Source of the DNA: Rhodospirillales bacterium
GTDB lineage: Bacteria; Pseudomonadota; Alphaproteobacteria; Rhodospirillales; UBA2165
Length of the DNA stretch: 64,000 bases
NCBI GenBank assembly: GCA_022823235.1
Contig: JAJDXO010000005.1
Coordinates: 1-64,000, forward strand
Direction: 5' to 3'
Of the stretch, positions 35,741 to 43,046 are shown piece by piece. Position numbers and translations under genes: made by a program. A model generated the notes under the pieces. The model did not search any database. It saw nothing but the letters and a program-made list of their open reading frames with translations, and had not been told where the DNA came from. The number at the start of each line of letters is the position of its first letter. The first letter of the stretch is position 1.

Positions 35741-36820
35741 ATGAAGACCAAATTGTTTTCGATAACTGCCATTGGCCTAGCGGCAGCGGCATTCGTCGCC
35801 GCACCCGCGAACGCCCAATACTTCAAAGGCGAAACCGTCAAGCTGATCGTCGGGTTCGGACCCGGCGGAACCGACACCATGTCGCGGTTCCTGTCGAAGC
35901 ATCTGGAGAAGCATATTCCGGGCAATCCCAAGGTGATCGTCCAGAACATGCCGGGGGCGGCGACCATGAAGGCGATGAACTTCATCGCCCACAAGGCGCG
36001 GCCGGACGGCAAGACCATTGGCTTCAACCCGTTCCAGGTGGCGGCCCAGTTGGCCGGACAGCCGGGCATGCGGTTCAAGTACCAGGACCTGATCTATATC
36101 GCCGGCCTGCAGGGCGGTCCCGGCATGGTGCTGGCCCGCCACGACCTGGCGCCGGGCGGCGTCAAGACCGCATCGGATCTGTTCAAGGCGACCGGCCTCA
36201 AATATGCCGGGCGCAACCCGATCCACGGCTCCGACGTCAACGCCATGATCACCCTCGATCTGCTGGGCGTGAAGTACGACTACGTTTCGGGCTTCCGCAA
36301 CGTGCCGTCGATCAAGACCTCGATCCAGGCGGCGGAAACCCACTTTACCGGCTTCTCCATGGGTTCATGGTTCAAGAACCTGAAGCCCACCATGGCCGAC
36401 AAGGGGATCATCGTCGGGCTCTACCATCTCGATGTCATGGACCCCAGCGGCAAATTCTCGCCCGATCCGCGCTACAAGATCCCGTCGTTCCTGCAGGTCT
36501 ACAAGAAGGTGCACGGCAAGGAGCCGTCGGGGATGATCTGGGATGCCTTCAAGTTCTACACCTCGGTCACCTTCGGGGGCGGCATGCGCATCTTCGCGCC
36601 GCCGAAGACCAATGCCGAGGCGGTCCGCGACCTGCGCATCGGCTTCAAGAACGCCGCGACCGATCCGGAAGTGCGCGGCCGGATGCAGAACGCCATCGGC
36701 CAGGTGTTGAAGTACATTCCGGTCGATGTCGGAGAGAAACAGCTTAAAACGCTGGCCAGCGTCGATCCCAAGATCGCCAAGTTCTGGAAAGACCGCGTCG
36801 CGTCCTTCCAGAAGCAGTAG
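35741..36820 (+). CDS. Tripartite tricarboxylate transporter substrate-binding protein (TctC/Bug family)
   Basis: A 359-residue periplasmic protein with a clean signal peptide ending ANA-Q. The mature part begins YFKGETVKLIVGFGPGGTDTMSR, the conserved carboxylate-binding loop of Bug proteins. It is longer than the usual 300-330 residues. GGGGAGG at 35728-35734 sets the start. It delivers a carboxylate, perhaps an aromatic or ring-fission acid handled by the neighbouring operon, to the fused permease gene that follows. Confidence 0.87.
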   Translation: MKTKLFSITAIGLAAAAFVAAPANAQYFKGETVKLIVGFGPGGTDTMSRFLSKHLEKHIPGNPKVIVQNMPGAATMKAMNFIAHKARPDGKTIGFNPFQVAAQLAGQPGMRFKYQDLIYIAGLQGGPGMVLARHDLAPGGVKTASDLFKATGLKYAGRNPIHGSDVNAMITLDLLGVKYDYVSGFRNVPSIKTSIQAAETHFTGFSMGSWFKNLKPTMADKGIIVGLYHLDVMDPSGKFSPDPRYKIPSFLQVYKKVHGKEPSGMIWDAFKFYTSVTFGGGMRIFAPPKTNAEAVRDLRIGFKNAATDPEVRGRMQNAIGQVLKYIPVDVGEKQLKTLASVDPKIAKFWKDRVASFQKQ

Positions 36821-36833
36821 AACCGGCCAAGAC

Positions 36834-36870
36834 CCGGCCCTCGCGATGACCGCGGGGGCCGGTTCATTTT
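36834..36870 (+). terminator. Stem-loop with T-rich tail between tctC and the TctA-TctB gene
   Basis: CCGGCCCTCGCG and CGCGGGGGCCGG form a 12-bp stem with a 5-base loop (36834-36862), followed by TTCATTTT. It looks like an intrinsic terminator acting as an attenuator, so more binding protein than permease would be made. Confidence 0.8.
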
Positions 36871-36894
36871 GACCAAGATTCCTAGGACCGGTTG

Positions 36895-38916
36895 ATGTTC
36901 GACGCCTTCCTCCAGGGGTTCACCCTGGTATTTCAGTGGCCGACCATCGGCGTCATCGTCTTGGGCGTCGCCATCGGCGCGTGGCTCGGCGCGGTGCCCG
37001 GGCTCGGCGGCATCATCGGGCTCTCGATCCTGATCCCGTTCACCTTCGAGATGGACCCGGTGCCGGCGTTCGCGCTGCTGCTGGCCATGGTCTCGGTCAC
37101 CGCCACCAGCGATACCATCGCCTCGGTGCTGTTGGGGGTGCCCGGCACCGCCGCGTCGCAGGCCACCATCCTCGACGGCCATCCGCTGGCGATGAAAGGC
37201 GAAGCGTCCCGGGCGTTCGGCGCGGCGTTCACGGTCTCCGCCTTCGGCGGCGTGTTCGGCGCCTTCATCCTCGCCGTCTCGATCCCCCTGGTGCTGCCCA
37301 TCATCCTCGCCTTCAACGCGCCGGAGATATTCATGCTCGGCGTGCTCGGCCTGTCCATGGTGGGTTCGCTGACCGGCGGCTCGGTGCTGAAGGGGCTCGC
37401 CATCGGCTGCCTCGGGGTCGTGCTGTCCACCGTCGGGACCGGCGATACGGTGCCCATTCCCCGCTTCAACCTGGGCACCGACTATTTGATCGACAGCCTG
37501 CCCTTCCTGCCGGTGGTGCTCGGCATTTTCGCCATCCCCGAGCTCATGGAGCTGGCCCTCAAGGATACCTCCATCTCGCGGGTGCCCAAGGACCAGGCCA
37601 AGGGCGGCGGAATCTTAAGGGGCATGAAGGATGCCTGGGTTCACAAATGGCTGGCGGTCCGCTGCGCGGCCCTGGGGAGCTATATCGGCATCCTCCCCGG
37701 CCTCGGCGCGGCGATCGTCGACTGGCTGGCCTACGGCCATGCGGTGCAGAGCGCCAAGGACCGCTCCAAATTCGGCCAGGGCGACATCCGGGGCGTCATC
37801 GGCCCCGAAGCGGCCAACAACGCGACCCAGGGCGGCGCGCTGATCCCGGCGGTGGCGTTCGGCATTCCGGGCGGCGTCGGCGTGGCCATCCTGTTGAGCG
37901 CCCTGATGATCCAGGGCCTCCGCCCCGGCCCCGAGATGCTGACCAAGGACGCCCACGTCACCTTCTCCATGGTGTGGACCATCGTCGTCGCCAACCTCCT
38001 GGTCGCGGGGGTCCTGATGTTCTGGTCCCGGCAGGTGGCGCGGGTCGCCTTCCTGCCCGGCCACCTGATCGTGCCCGGCGTTCTGTTCTTCGTCTTCATG
38101 GGCTCGTGGCTCGGCGGCGCGTCGCTCGGCGACTGGGTCTCGGTGATCTTCTTCGGCATCCTCGGCTATCTGATGAAGCGGTCCGGGTGGTCGCGCCCGC
38201 CCCTGGTGCTGGGGCTGATCCTCGGCGACATCATGGAGAACAAGTTCAACATCGCCTGGCGGGTGCACGACGGCTGGGGCTGGCTCGACCGGCCCATCGT
38301 GCTGATCATCATCGCGCTCATCGCGCTGACCATCTATCTGTCGGCCCGCGGCATCGTCTCGACCCGGCGCCAGGGGGCCATCCAGCAGGGCGAGGGCCGG
38401 GAGCGGAACCCGCTGGTCTCGCTGATGGTCTCGGTGCCGCTGCTGGCGTTCTTCATCTGGGCGCCCATCGAATCCGCCGAGTGGCCGCGCTCGATCCGCC
38501 ATTTCCCGGCGACCTTCGCCCTCCCCGGGCTCGCCTTCGTCCTGCTGATCGTGATCTCGGAACTGCGCGCCGTGCGGGGCGCGGTGATCGAACAGGCCGG
38601 GTTCGGCGGGGCGTGGCGGGAGGCCCGCGAGAAAGCGCTGCTCCGCCGCGCCGTGACGTTCTTCGCCTATCTCATCGTCATGGTGCTGGCCATGCTGGTC
38701 ATCGGCCAGAAGCTCGCGCTCCCCATCCTCATGTATCTGTATCTCAGGCGGTGGGGCGAATACTCACGCAAGCTCTCGGGCGCATACGCGCTCGCCGGCT
38801 ACGCCGTGCTGGTGGTGTTCTACGAGCACACCCTGCACCTGTTCTGGTTCCAGGCCCTGCTCCCCGAATGGGTGATCGAGGTCGCGCCCAAGGGCTTCCC
38901 CACCTGGCTGTTCTAG
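36895..38916 (+). CDS. Tripartite tricarboxylate transporter permease, TctA-TctB fusion
   Basis: A 673-residue multi-spanning membrane protein. Residues 1-490 are TctA: GAVPGLGGIIGLSILIPFTF near the start, GSVLKGLAIGCLGVVLSTVG, and the second repeat GILPGLGAAIVDWLAYGHA with GPEAANNATQGGALIPAVAFGIPG. From about 500 a second part with four membrane segments resembles the small subunit TctB, which is normally a separate protein of about 150 residues. No separate tctB gene is visible, in agreement with a fusion. It uses the ion gradient to import the carboxylate caught by TctC. Confidence 0.85.
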   Translation: MFDAFLQGFTLVFQWPTIGVIVLGVAIGAWLGAVPGLGGIIGLSILIPFTFEMDPVPAFALLLAMVSVTATSDTIASVLLGVPGTAASQATILDGHPLAMKGEASRAFGAAFTVSAFGGVFGAFILAVSIPLVLPIILAFNAPEIFMLGVLGLSMVGSLTGGSVLKGLAIGCLGVVLSTVGTGDTVPIPRFNLGTDYLIDSLPFLPVVLGIFAIPELMELALKDTSISRVPKDQAKGGGILRGMKDAWVHKWLAVRCAALGSYIGILPGLGAAIVDWLAYGHAVQSAKDRSKFGQGDIRGVIGPEAANNATQGGALIPAVAFGIPGGVGVAILLSALMIQGLRPGPEMLTKDAHVTFSMVWTIVVANLLVAGVLMFWSRQVARVAFLPGHLIVPGVLFFVFMGSWLGGASLGDWVSVIFFGILGYLMKRSGWSRPPLVLGLILGDIMENKFNIAWRVHDGWGWLDRPIVLIIIALIALTIYLSARGIVSTRRQGAIQQGEGRERNPLVSLMVSVPLLAFFIWAPIESAEWPRSIRHFPATFALPGLAFVLLIVISELRAVRGAVIEQAGFGGAWREAREKALLRRAVTFFAYLIVMVLAMLVIGQKLALPILMYLYLRRWGEYSRKLSGAYALAGYAVLVVFYEHTLHLFWFQALLPEWVIEVAPKGFPTWLF

Positions 38917-38955
38917 TAACGGTGGGGATGCTACCCGTCCCGGCGGCCCAGATTT

Positions 38956-38967
38956 TGGTGCCCGCGC
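38956..38967. repeat. Island boundary: 12-bp copy of the tRNA-Leu 3' end (putative att site)
   Basis: TGGTGCCCGCGC is identical to the 3' end of tRNA-Leu(UAA) at 42763-42774, in the same orientation. The base composition changes sharply here, from GC-rich transporter gene to AT-rich island. It is likely the distal attachment site of the insertion. Confidence 0.65.
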
Positions 38968-39016
38968 ACTATAGCCAAATATCGCTTTGATTTAAGAGAA
39001 CGGAGTGCCCTACTTA

Positions 39017-39406
39017 CTATTTGCTCCACAACCGCTCCTTGGTCATACACCAATATTGAGAGTAACTGTAAGGCTTGCGAGTGTCAGTATAGATGTCTAC
39101 TGCACTCAAAGCCCACGTTTGAAGTGAACCATCTGCTCTTAAAGCTCCGATATATGAATTGCCCCCAGATGACCTCGCAAACCAAATATGTTTATCTGTT
39201 GAGGGTACAGTAACGTATTGTTTGCCCTTCTTTCCGTCTAAAAAAGGCCAAACTTTTTTCTGCGCTGTATCGACAACAATCTGTCGGTATCGCCCATCGT
39301 CTCTGCCTTGACCACATTTAAGTTTAATTTCTTCTGCATTTATCTCCGTCGACCCAATAAGCATTGCAACCGCTACTGCAAAAAGTACAACCCAAAGTCT
39401 TTTCAT
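39017..39406 (-). CDS. Hypothetical secreted protein
   Basis: A 129-residue protein with a signal peptide (VVLFAVAVAMLIGSTEINA) and a mature part that includes two cysteines (LKCGQGRDD and YWCMTK) likely to form a disulfide. I recognise no family. Its low GC content matches the island. Confidence 0.65.
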   Translation of the reverse strand: MKRLWVVLFAVAVAMLIGSTEINAEEIKLKCGQGRDDGRYRQIVVDTAQKKVWPFLDGKKGKQYVTVPSTDKHIWFARSSGGNSYIGALRADGSLQTWALSAVDIYTDTRKPYSYSQYWCMTKERLWSK

Positions 39407-39757
39407 CTCTCGTCCTCCTGTAATTGGAAAATTGGCACCGACTTACGAAAAATTGTTCTGAGCTAATAACTAAACACTCATAAAGGGTGCTATAGATGTT
39501 AGCTTTATACTTTGAGGTAGGGAAGCAGGGCTAACTCACAAACCTTCATAAATCTGTGTGGTGGGGCAAAATCGGGAGGTCAGAAAAGAAACCTTATTTT
39601 CACTTCACCACCGCCCAAGGAGGATGACACATTGAGCAAGATATTATTTCTGACTTGGCCCAACGTAGGGGTCATCTAATGGGCCATATGTGCCAAGCAC
39701 CGGAAATGGTGTGTCGGCGGTTGGCGGTATACCGATGAAGTTCAAGAATTTTACCTG
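39407..39757. other. Gene-free AT-rich stretch inside the island
   Basis: The 351 bases between the secreted-protein and nucleotidyltransferase-like genes hold no convincing coding frame, tRNA or repeat. The part next to 39406 should hold the promoter and RBS (GGACGAGAG) of the secreted protein. Confidence 0.5.
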
Positions 39758-40582
39758 TTACGCAGTCACCTCTATTTCACTCTGCACAACTGCTTCACCG
39801 GTTGGCGCTTTTACTTCCACCCGGTCATCATCGTCTTCGATTTCGGTTTCTACGCCGCCAGAGTTTTCGAGTGCGTCGGCCAATACCCTCAGAGAGTTAG
39901 AGTAATAATCTTCCGCAGCTTTCCAGTTTCGGAAGAACCTGCAACGAATTTTTGACACGAAGACTTTGGGTTCCAAAGCCAGGAACAAACCGGCTGTCGA
40001 AGTAATTTTATCAAAAATTTCATCGCGAAGCGGATCGCCGTACGGCAAACGACCTGGATTAAAATTCTGATATACGAAATTTCTAACTGCCTCCTTTACA
40101 TCCCTCCAATTCTCAAGCGGGACAACAGGCGGGGCAGAACCTTTAGTTGCAGCTTTATCGCCAAAAATAAATGGTTGGATCTCGTAATTTCGGGGTTCAA
40201 GATCATTCAAAATTCGGAATAAGTGCTGAGACCCTTTGTCGAACCACTCCTCCGAAATCACGACAACGTCAACGTCCGAAGTCTCAGAGAATGCAACTCC
40301 GTATTTACGCGATGATGGAGATGGACTGAAGCCCAATCTTGCGCTTCCTACGATACAAACGTCTTGCGATCCTACTTCAAACCTATCGGCTACTTGCTCT
40401 TTGAAGATTATGTATTTCATCGGGTTTTTCTCAAAGACAAAGGGCGTTCCGTCGAGCAGGAACACTTTTGCCAATACCCGATGACTATCAACACTCGTGA
40501 CTAATCTCCGAAACTGATCTGAGTCGGGTAGTTTGCCGCCTCCGAGCAGATCAAGTAGTTCGTCTTTGTCCTCGTCAGACAT
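39758..40582 (-). CDS. Nucleotidyltransferase-superfamily-like protein
   Basis: A 274-residue cytosolic protein. VGSARLGFS followed by TSDVDVVVIS at about residues 78-107 is the Gly-Ser and Asp-x-Asp signature of the pol-beta-type nucleotidyltransferase fold, so a metal-dependent nucleotidyl transfer is possible. The acidic C-terminus (IEDDDDRVE) has no known domain. It resembles NTase-like proteins often met in defence islands but is not a recognisable CD-NTase of the cGAS/DncV type. Next to it are the SEFIR and TIR-like genes on the same strand. Confidence 0.6.
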   Translation of the reverse strand: MSDEDKDELLDLLGGGKLPDSDQFRRLVTSVDSHRVLAKVFLLDGTPFVFEKNPMKYIIFKEQVADRFEVGSQDVCIVGSARLGFSPSPSSRKYGVAFSETSDVDVVVISEEWFDKGSQHLFRILNDLEPRNYEIQPFIFGDKAATKGSAPPVVPLENWRDVKEAVRNFVYQNFNPGRLPYGDPLRDEIFDKITSTAGLFLALEPKVFVSKIRCRFFRNWKAAEDYYSNSLRVLADALENSGGVETEIEDDDDRVEVKAPTGEAVVQSEIEVTA

Positions 40583-40977
40583 AACCTAGCCCTATCAAAA
40601 CTCCGCACGGAACAGCTTCAAATTTTCAACGTATACCAAAAGTCGCAAAGTTAAAATATTTTCTCGGCACCGGGGTTGAGCAAAAACTCTCGAAGCAATT
40701 GCGCCTAGTTGGATAAAAGCCATCCTCGACATTTTTTGCCCGATAGGTCCCGGTAAGAAACAATAGGTTACGAGAATCCATGACCCTAAAATGATTTGAC
40801 CCCGCCTATTCGTGACGCCTTGGCGGCGTGCTTTCTCAGCAACGAATAGACGGGGCCGTTTTCTATCAGTGCGCCCATACCAAATATGAGCACGAGTTAG
40901 TAGGGCTAGCGAAAACTTCATCGCTGATTACGATTTTAGATTTATCATTTTCCGACATGCGTGATTTAGGCTCCGAC
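40583..40977. other. Gene-poor stretch with a 56-bp imperfect hairpin
   Basis: Between the nucleotidyltransferase-like and SEFIR genes I see no reliable gene; a 108-codon frame at 40595-40921 on the reverse strand has no recognisable features. CCCCGCCTATTCG (40800-40812) is inverted at 40843-40855 with one mismatch, and ACGCC/GGCGT pairs inside, giving a long hairpin. TTTGACCCC just before it and TGACCCTAAAATGA suggest a worn mobile element or repeat. Confidence 0.5.
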
Positions 40978-41748
40978 TTACACTAGACCAATCTGCTTCG
41001 CGAGAGTTTTTCCTAAGTGAGTAAGTTCAAAGCAATCGTTATACTCATCAAAACTTGCATAACCGTTTGCTCCGAGCTCCTCCAACGCCGCTTCAACGGT
41101 GATTCTGCCAAAATTGAATGCCGAGATTACTGAATCGAAGTCCCAATCCTCAGCATCTCCTTCGTCATACTGCACGATCATAAATTCAAACACCTGGAAT
41201 GCTTCGATTGAGAGGTCTGAATTTGACCGCGCAACGGTTCTGCTCGCATCACCCGCTTGATTGTCAAATTCAGGGGGCTGACCAAGCGGCGGTTTTGATG
41301 AGATTTCGGCACCAAGTAGGGTTCGCAACAAGTCATCAAATACCGATTCGAAGTACTCGTCGTTCGTGAAGTCCAGGTTTCGCTTCGACTCGATAAAGCG
41401 AGGAACATTGTTTTCCCCAGCCTCGCGAATAATGGGAATGAATTTTCCTGCATCCATATCCTTGACCATTTCCGCACTGATGATCATTCGCTCGTAGCCG
41501 ACGCCGCCAGTGCCCTTGTTGGCTTTTTCGACATATCTTTTTGTGCAAACCAAAATTGCATAGTCACACTCAGACAACTGTTCTTCCATAAACAGGGAAA
41601 CATCTTTTCCCGGCTTCAGGTCCCACTGATCCAATACTGCATCTACACCTTTGTAGCGAAGTTGAGTTGCCAATTGTCTGACCCATGTCTTGTGCTCATC
41701 ACTATCATGCGAATACGAGATAAAAACACGTGGTGGTCTGTCAGCCAT
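40978..41748 (-). CDS. SEFIR/TIR-domain protein
   Basis: A 256-residue protein. The N-terminal 150 residues are a SEFIR-type TIR fold: RVFISYSHDSDEHKTWV, GVDAVLDQWDLKPGKDV, and DYAILVCTKRYVEKAN. The rest (about 165-256) looks like a winged-helix or regulatory tail, with ELTHLGKTLAKQIG at the end. Bacterial SEFIR/TIR proteins often act in defence by NAD breakdown or as signalling partners. It faces the same way as the nucleotidyltransferase-like gene downstream and the TIR-like gene upstream. Confidence 0.8.
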   Translation of the reverse strand: MADRPPRVFISYSHDSDEHKTWVRQLATQLRYKGVDAVLDQWDLKPGKDVSLFMEEQLSECDYAILVCTKRYVEKANKGTGGVGYERMIISAEMVKDMDAGKFIPIIREAGENNVPRFIESKRNLDFTNDEYFESVFDDLLRTLLGAEISSKPPLGQPPEFDNQAGDASRTVARSNSDLSIEAFQVFEFMIVQYDEGDAEDWDFDSVISAFNFGRITVEAALEELGANGYASFDEYNDCFELTHLGKTLAKQIGLV

Positions 41749-41774
41749 GGGGAATCTCGTCGAAAATAAAGGAT

Positions 41775-41868
41775 TGGTACGGACGGGGAGACTCGAACCC
41801 CCACGACCTTACGGTCAACAGACTCTTCCTACCACCAAATATAGAGCAGTCGCCAATTCCGCCTGTCA
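41775..41868 (-). pseudogene. Degenerate class II tRNA-like sequence (tRNA-Leu-like)
   Basis: The reverse strand has a good T-arm (GGGGG-TTCGAGT-CTCCC), a variable arm GACC-GTAA-GGTC and CCA end GTCCGTACCA, plus a D-arm-like GGCGGAATTGGCGAC. The 5' acceptor strand pairs with the 3' strand at only about four of seven positions. Bases 8-9 are missing and the anticodon region is about nine bases too long, so it is probably not a working tRNA. It may be a remnant left by integration at a tRNA-Leu gene. Confidence 0.5.
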
Positions 41869-41886
41869 TATGAATGCTATGGTCTG

Positions 41887-42729
41887 TTAGCGCCCATCCC
41901 CAAATTCGCGCCTAAGTGTCGCCAACACGTCGCCGAACGTTTCTCGAATACGTCCTTGAGGGAATCTTATTTGTTGTATGCCCTGCAAATTGGAGAATTC
42001 TTCGACACCTTCTTCGACAAGGACGGTCGCCCGCTCAAAGCCCAATTTCCCCTGGAACAAACCAATCTCATGGACAACGTTCTGGCGAGCCCTTCGCGAG
42101 CCCTCGCTGTCCAATTCATCTCCAGTCATTACCAGGATCGCAAAGTTACTCTTGGACGACATGTCCTGGAGAATGTCGCGAATTACATGTCCTGCGCGGG
42201 CCCCCGTCTCGTACGCTTCGACTATGTAGCCATGCAGTTCATGAAGGTGATCCTTGAGGTCCCGCCAGGCTGGAGAATGGCCATGGCCAATGAAAATCGT
42301 CGGAGTGGAGATTGTTTCATCAGGCACCGGTTCCGGTTCCATGGATCCATCTGCAACGCTTTCGAAGTTTGCAAACAGTTTCTCGATGGTTTCTCTGTCT
42401 GGTGCCTGCACAGACACATCGGTTTTGCATCTCCCGTCAAAATATCGAAAAAATTCAATCTCTAAGTAGTAATAGGATCGGGTGTCGCCAACCTCCACGA
42501 TCACTCTTCGTTGAAAACGACTATTACGATCAGTTCTTCTATAGTCCGCGAGAAATTCCTCTATCGACTCATGTGACCACCGTTCCTTGTCGACCTCTAC
42601 CGTCAAGGAACTGTACTCGCTCTCTTTTACTGTACCGGCTTTAGCGGCCTCACCATCCAAGAGTGCGCTACTATCTCTGATGACTTCGGCGGCAAAATGA
42701 CATTGCCAATAAACCTTTGATTTTTGCAT
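41887..42729 (-). CDS. TIR-like nucleotide-binding domain protein (CAP12/PF10137 type)
   Basis: A 280-residue protein. The C-terminal half from about 140 has TIFIGHGHSPAWRDLKDHL, YETGARAGHVIRDILQDM and FAILVMTGDELDSEG then RARQNVVHEIGLFQGKLGF. These are the signatures of the predicted nucleotide-binding TIR-like family whose members can act as NADases. The N-terminal half is of unknown fold. It could be the effector or sensor of a small defence module with the two genes downstream. Confidence 0.8.
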   Translation of the reverse strand: MQKSKVYWQCHFAAEVIRDSSALLDGEAAKAGTVKESEYSSLTVEVDKERWSHESIEEFLADYRRTDRNSRFQRRVIVEVGDTRSYYYLEIEFFRYFDGRCKTDVSVQAPDRETIEKLFANFESVADGSMEPEPVPDETISTPTIFIGHGHSPAWRDLKDHLHELHGYIVEAYETGARAGHVIRDILQDMSSKSNFAILVMTGDELDSEGSRRARQNVVHEIGLFQGKLGFERATVLVEEGVEEFSNLQGIQQIRFPQGRIRETFGDVLATLRREFGDGR

Positions 42730-42762
42730 CAGTACATCTGCCCATTATCGTCGCTGAGGTAG

Positions 42763-42850
42763 TGGTGCCCGCGCCCGGACTCGAACCGGGACAGCCCGAA
42801 GGGCCGAGGGATTTTAAGTCCCTTGCGTCTACCAATTCCGCCACGCGGGC
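42763..42850 (-). tRNA. tRNA-Leu (anticodon UAA)
   Basis: The reverse strand folds as a class II tRNA: acceptor GCCCGCG pairs with CGCGGGC. The D-arm has GGCGGAATTGGTAGACGC, the anticodon loop CTTAAAA gives TAA, the variable arm is CGGCCCTTCGGGCTG, and the T-arm is CCCGG-TTCGAGT-CCGGG. CCA is encoded. Its 3' end is the insertion point of the island to the left. Confidence 0.97.
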
Positions 42851-42864
42851 ACACATGTAATTTC

Positions 42865-42905
42865 CGCCCAATCATGGGCGAGTAGTATCCGCCCAATTTT
42901 GGGCG
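42865..42905. repeat. Two tandem 16-base hairpins upstream of tRNA-Leu
   Basis: CGCCCAATCATGGGCG (42865-42880) and CGCCCAATTTTGGGCG (42890-42905) are nearly identical short palindromes, both followed by AG. They lie upstream of the tRNA gene, where its promoter or a regulator site would be. Confidence 0.6.
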
Positions 42906-43046
42906 AGCGGGAATCGCGGCGCATTATAGGGCGGCATTCGTTGGATACTAGTTAAGTGAGTGTCCGCCCCCTCCATGACGGAGGGGAAGGTTTCGAGTCG
43001 CCGAGTTTGTGCTTGCCGGGGACAGACGGGCAAGCGAGGGTGCGCC

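Noticed and set aside
36936..38990. 684-codon frame overlapping the TctA-TctB gene on the same strand
   Set aside because: Its translation is Arg/Gly/Pro-rich without domains, while the other frame gives a clear transporter.
40595..40921. 108-codon frame in the island as a gene
   Set aside because: No RBS, domain or plausible composition, and it contains a long hairpin repeat.
41775..41868. tRNA-Sec (selC) as explanation for the odd long tRNA-like sequence
   Set aside because: No TCA anticodon is visible, and the acceptor and D-arms do not have the extended pairing of tRNA-Sec.
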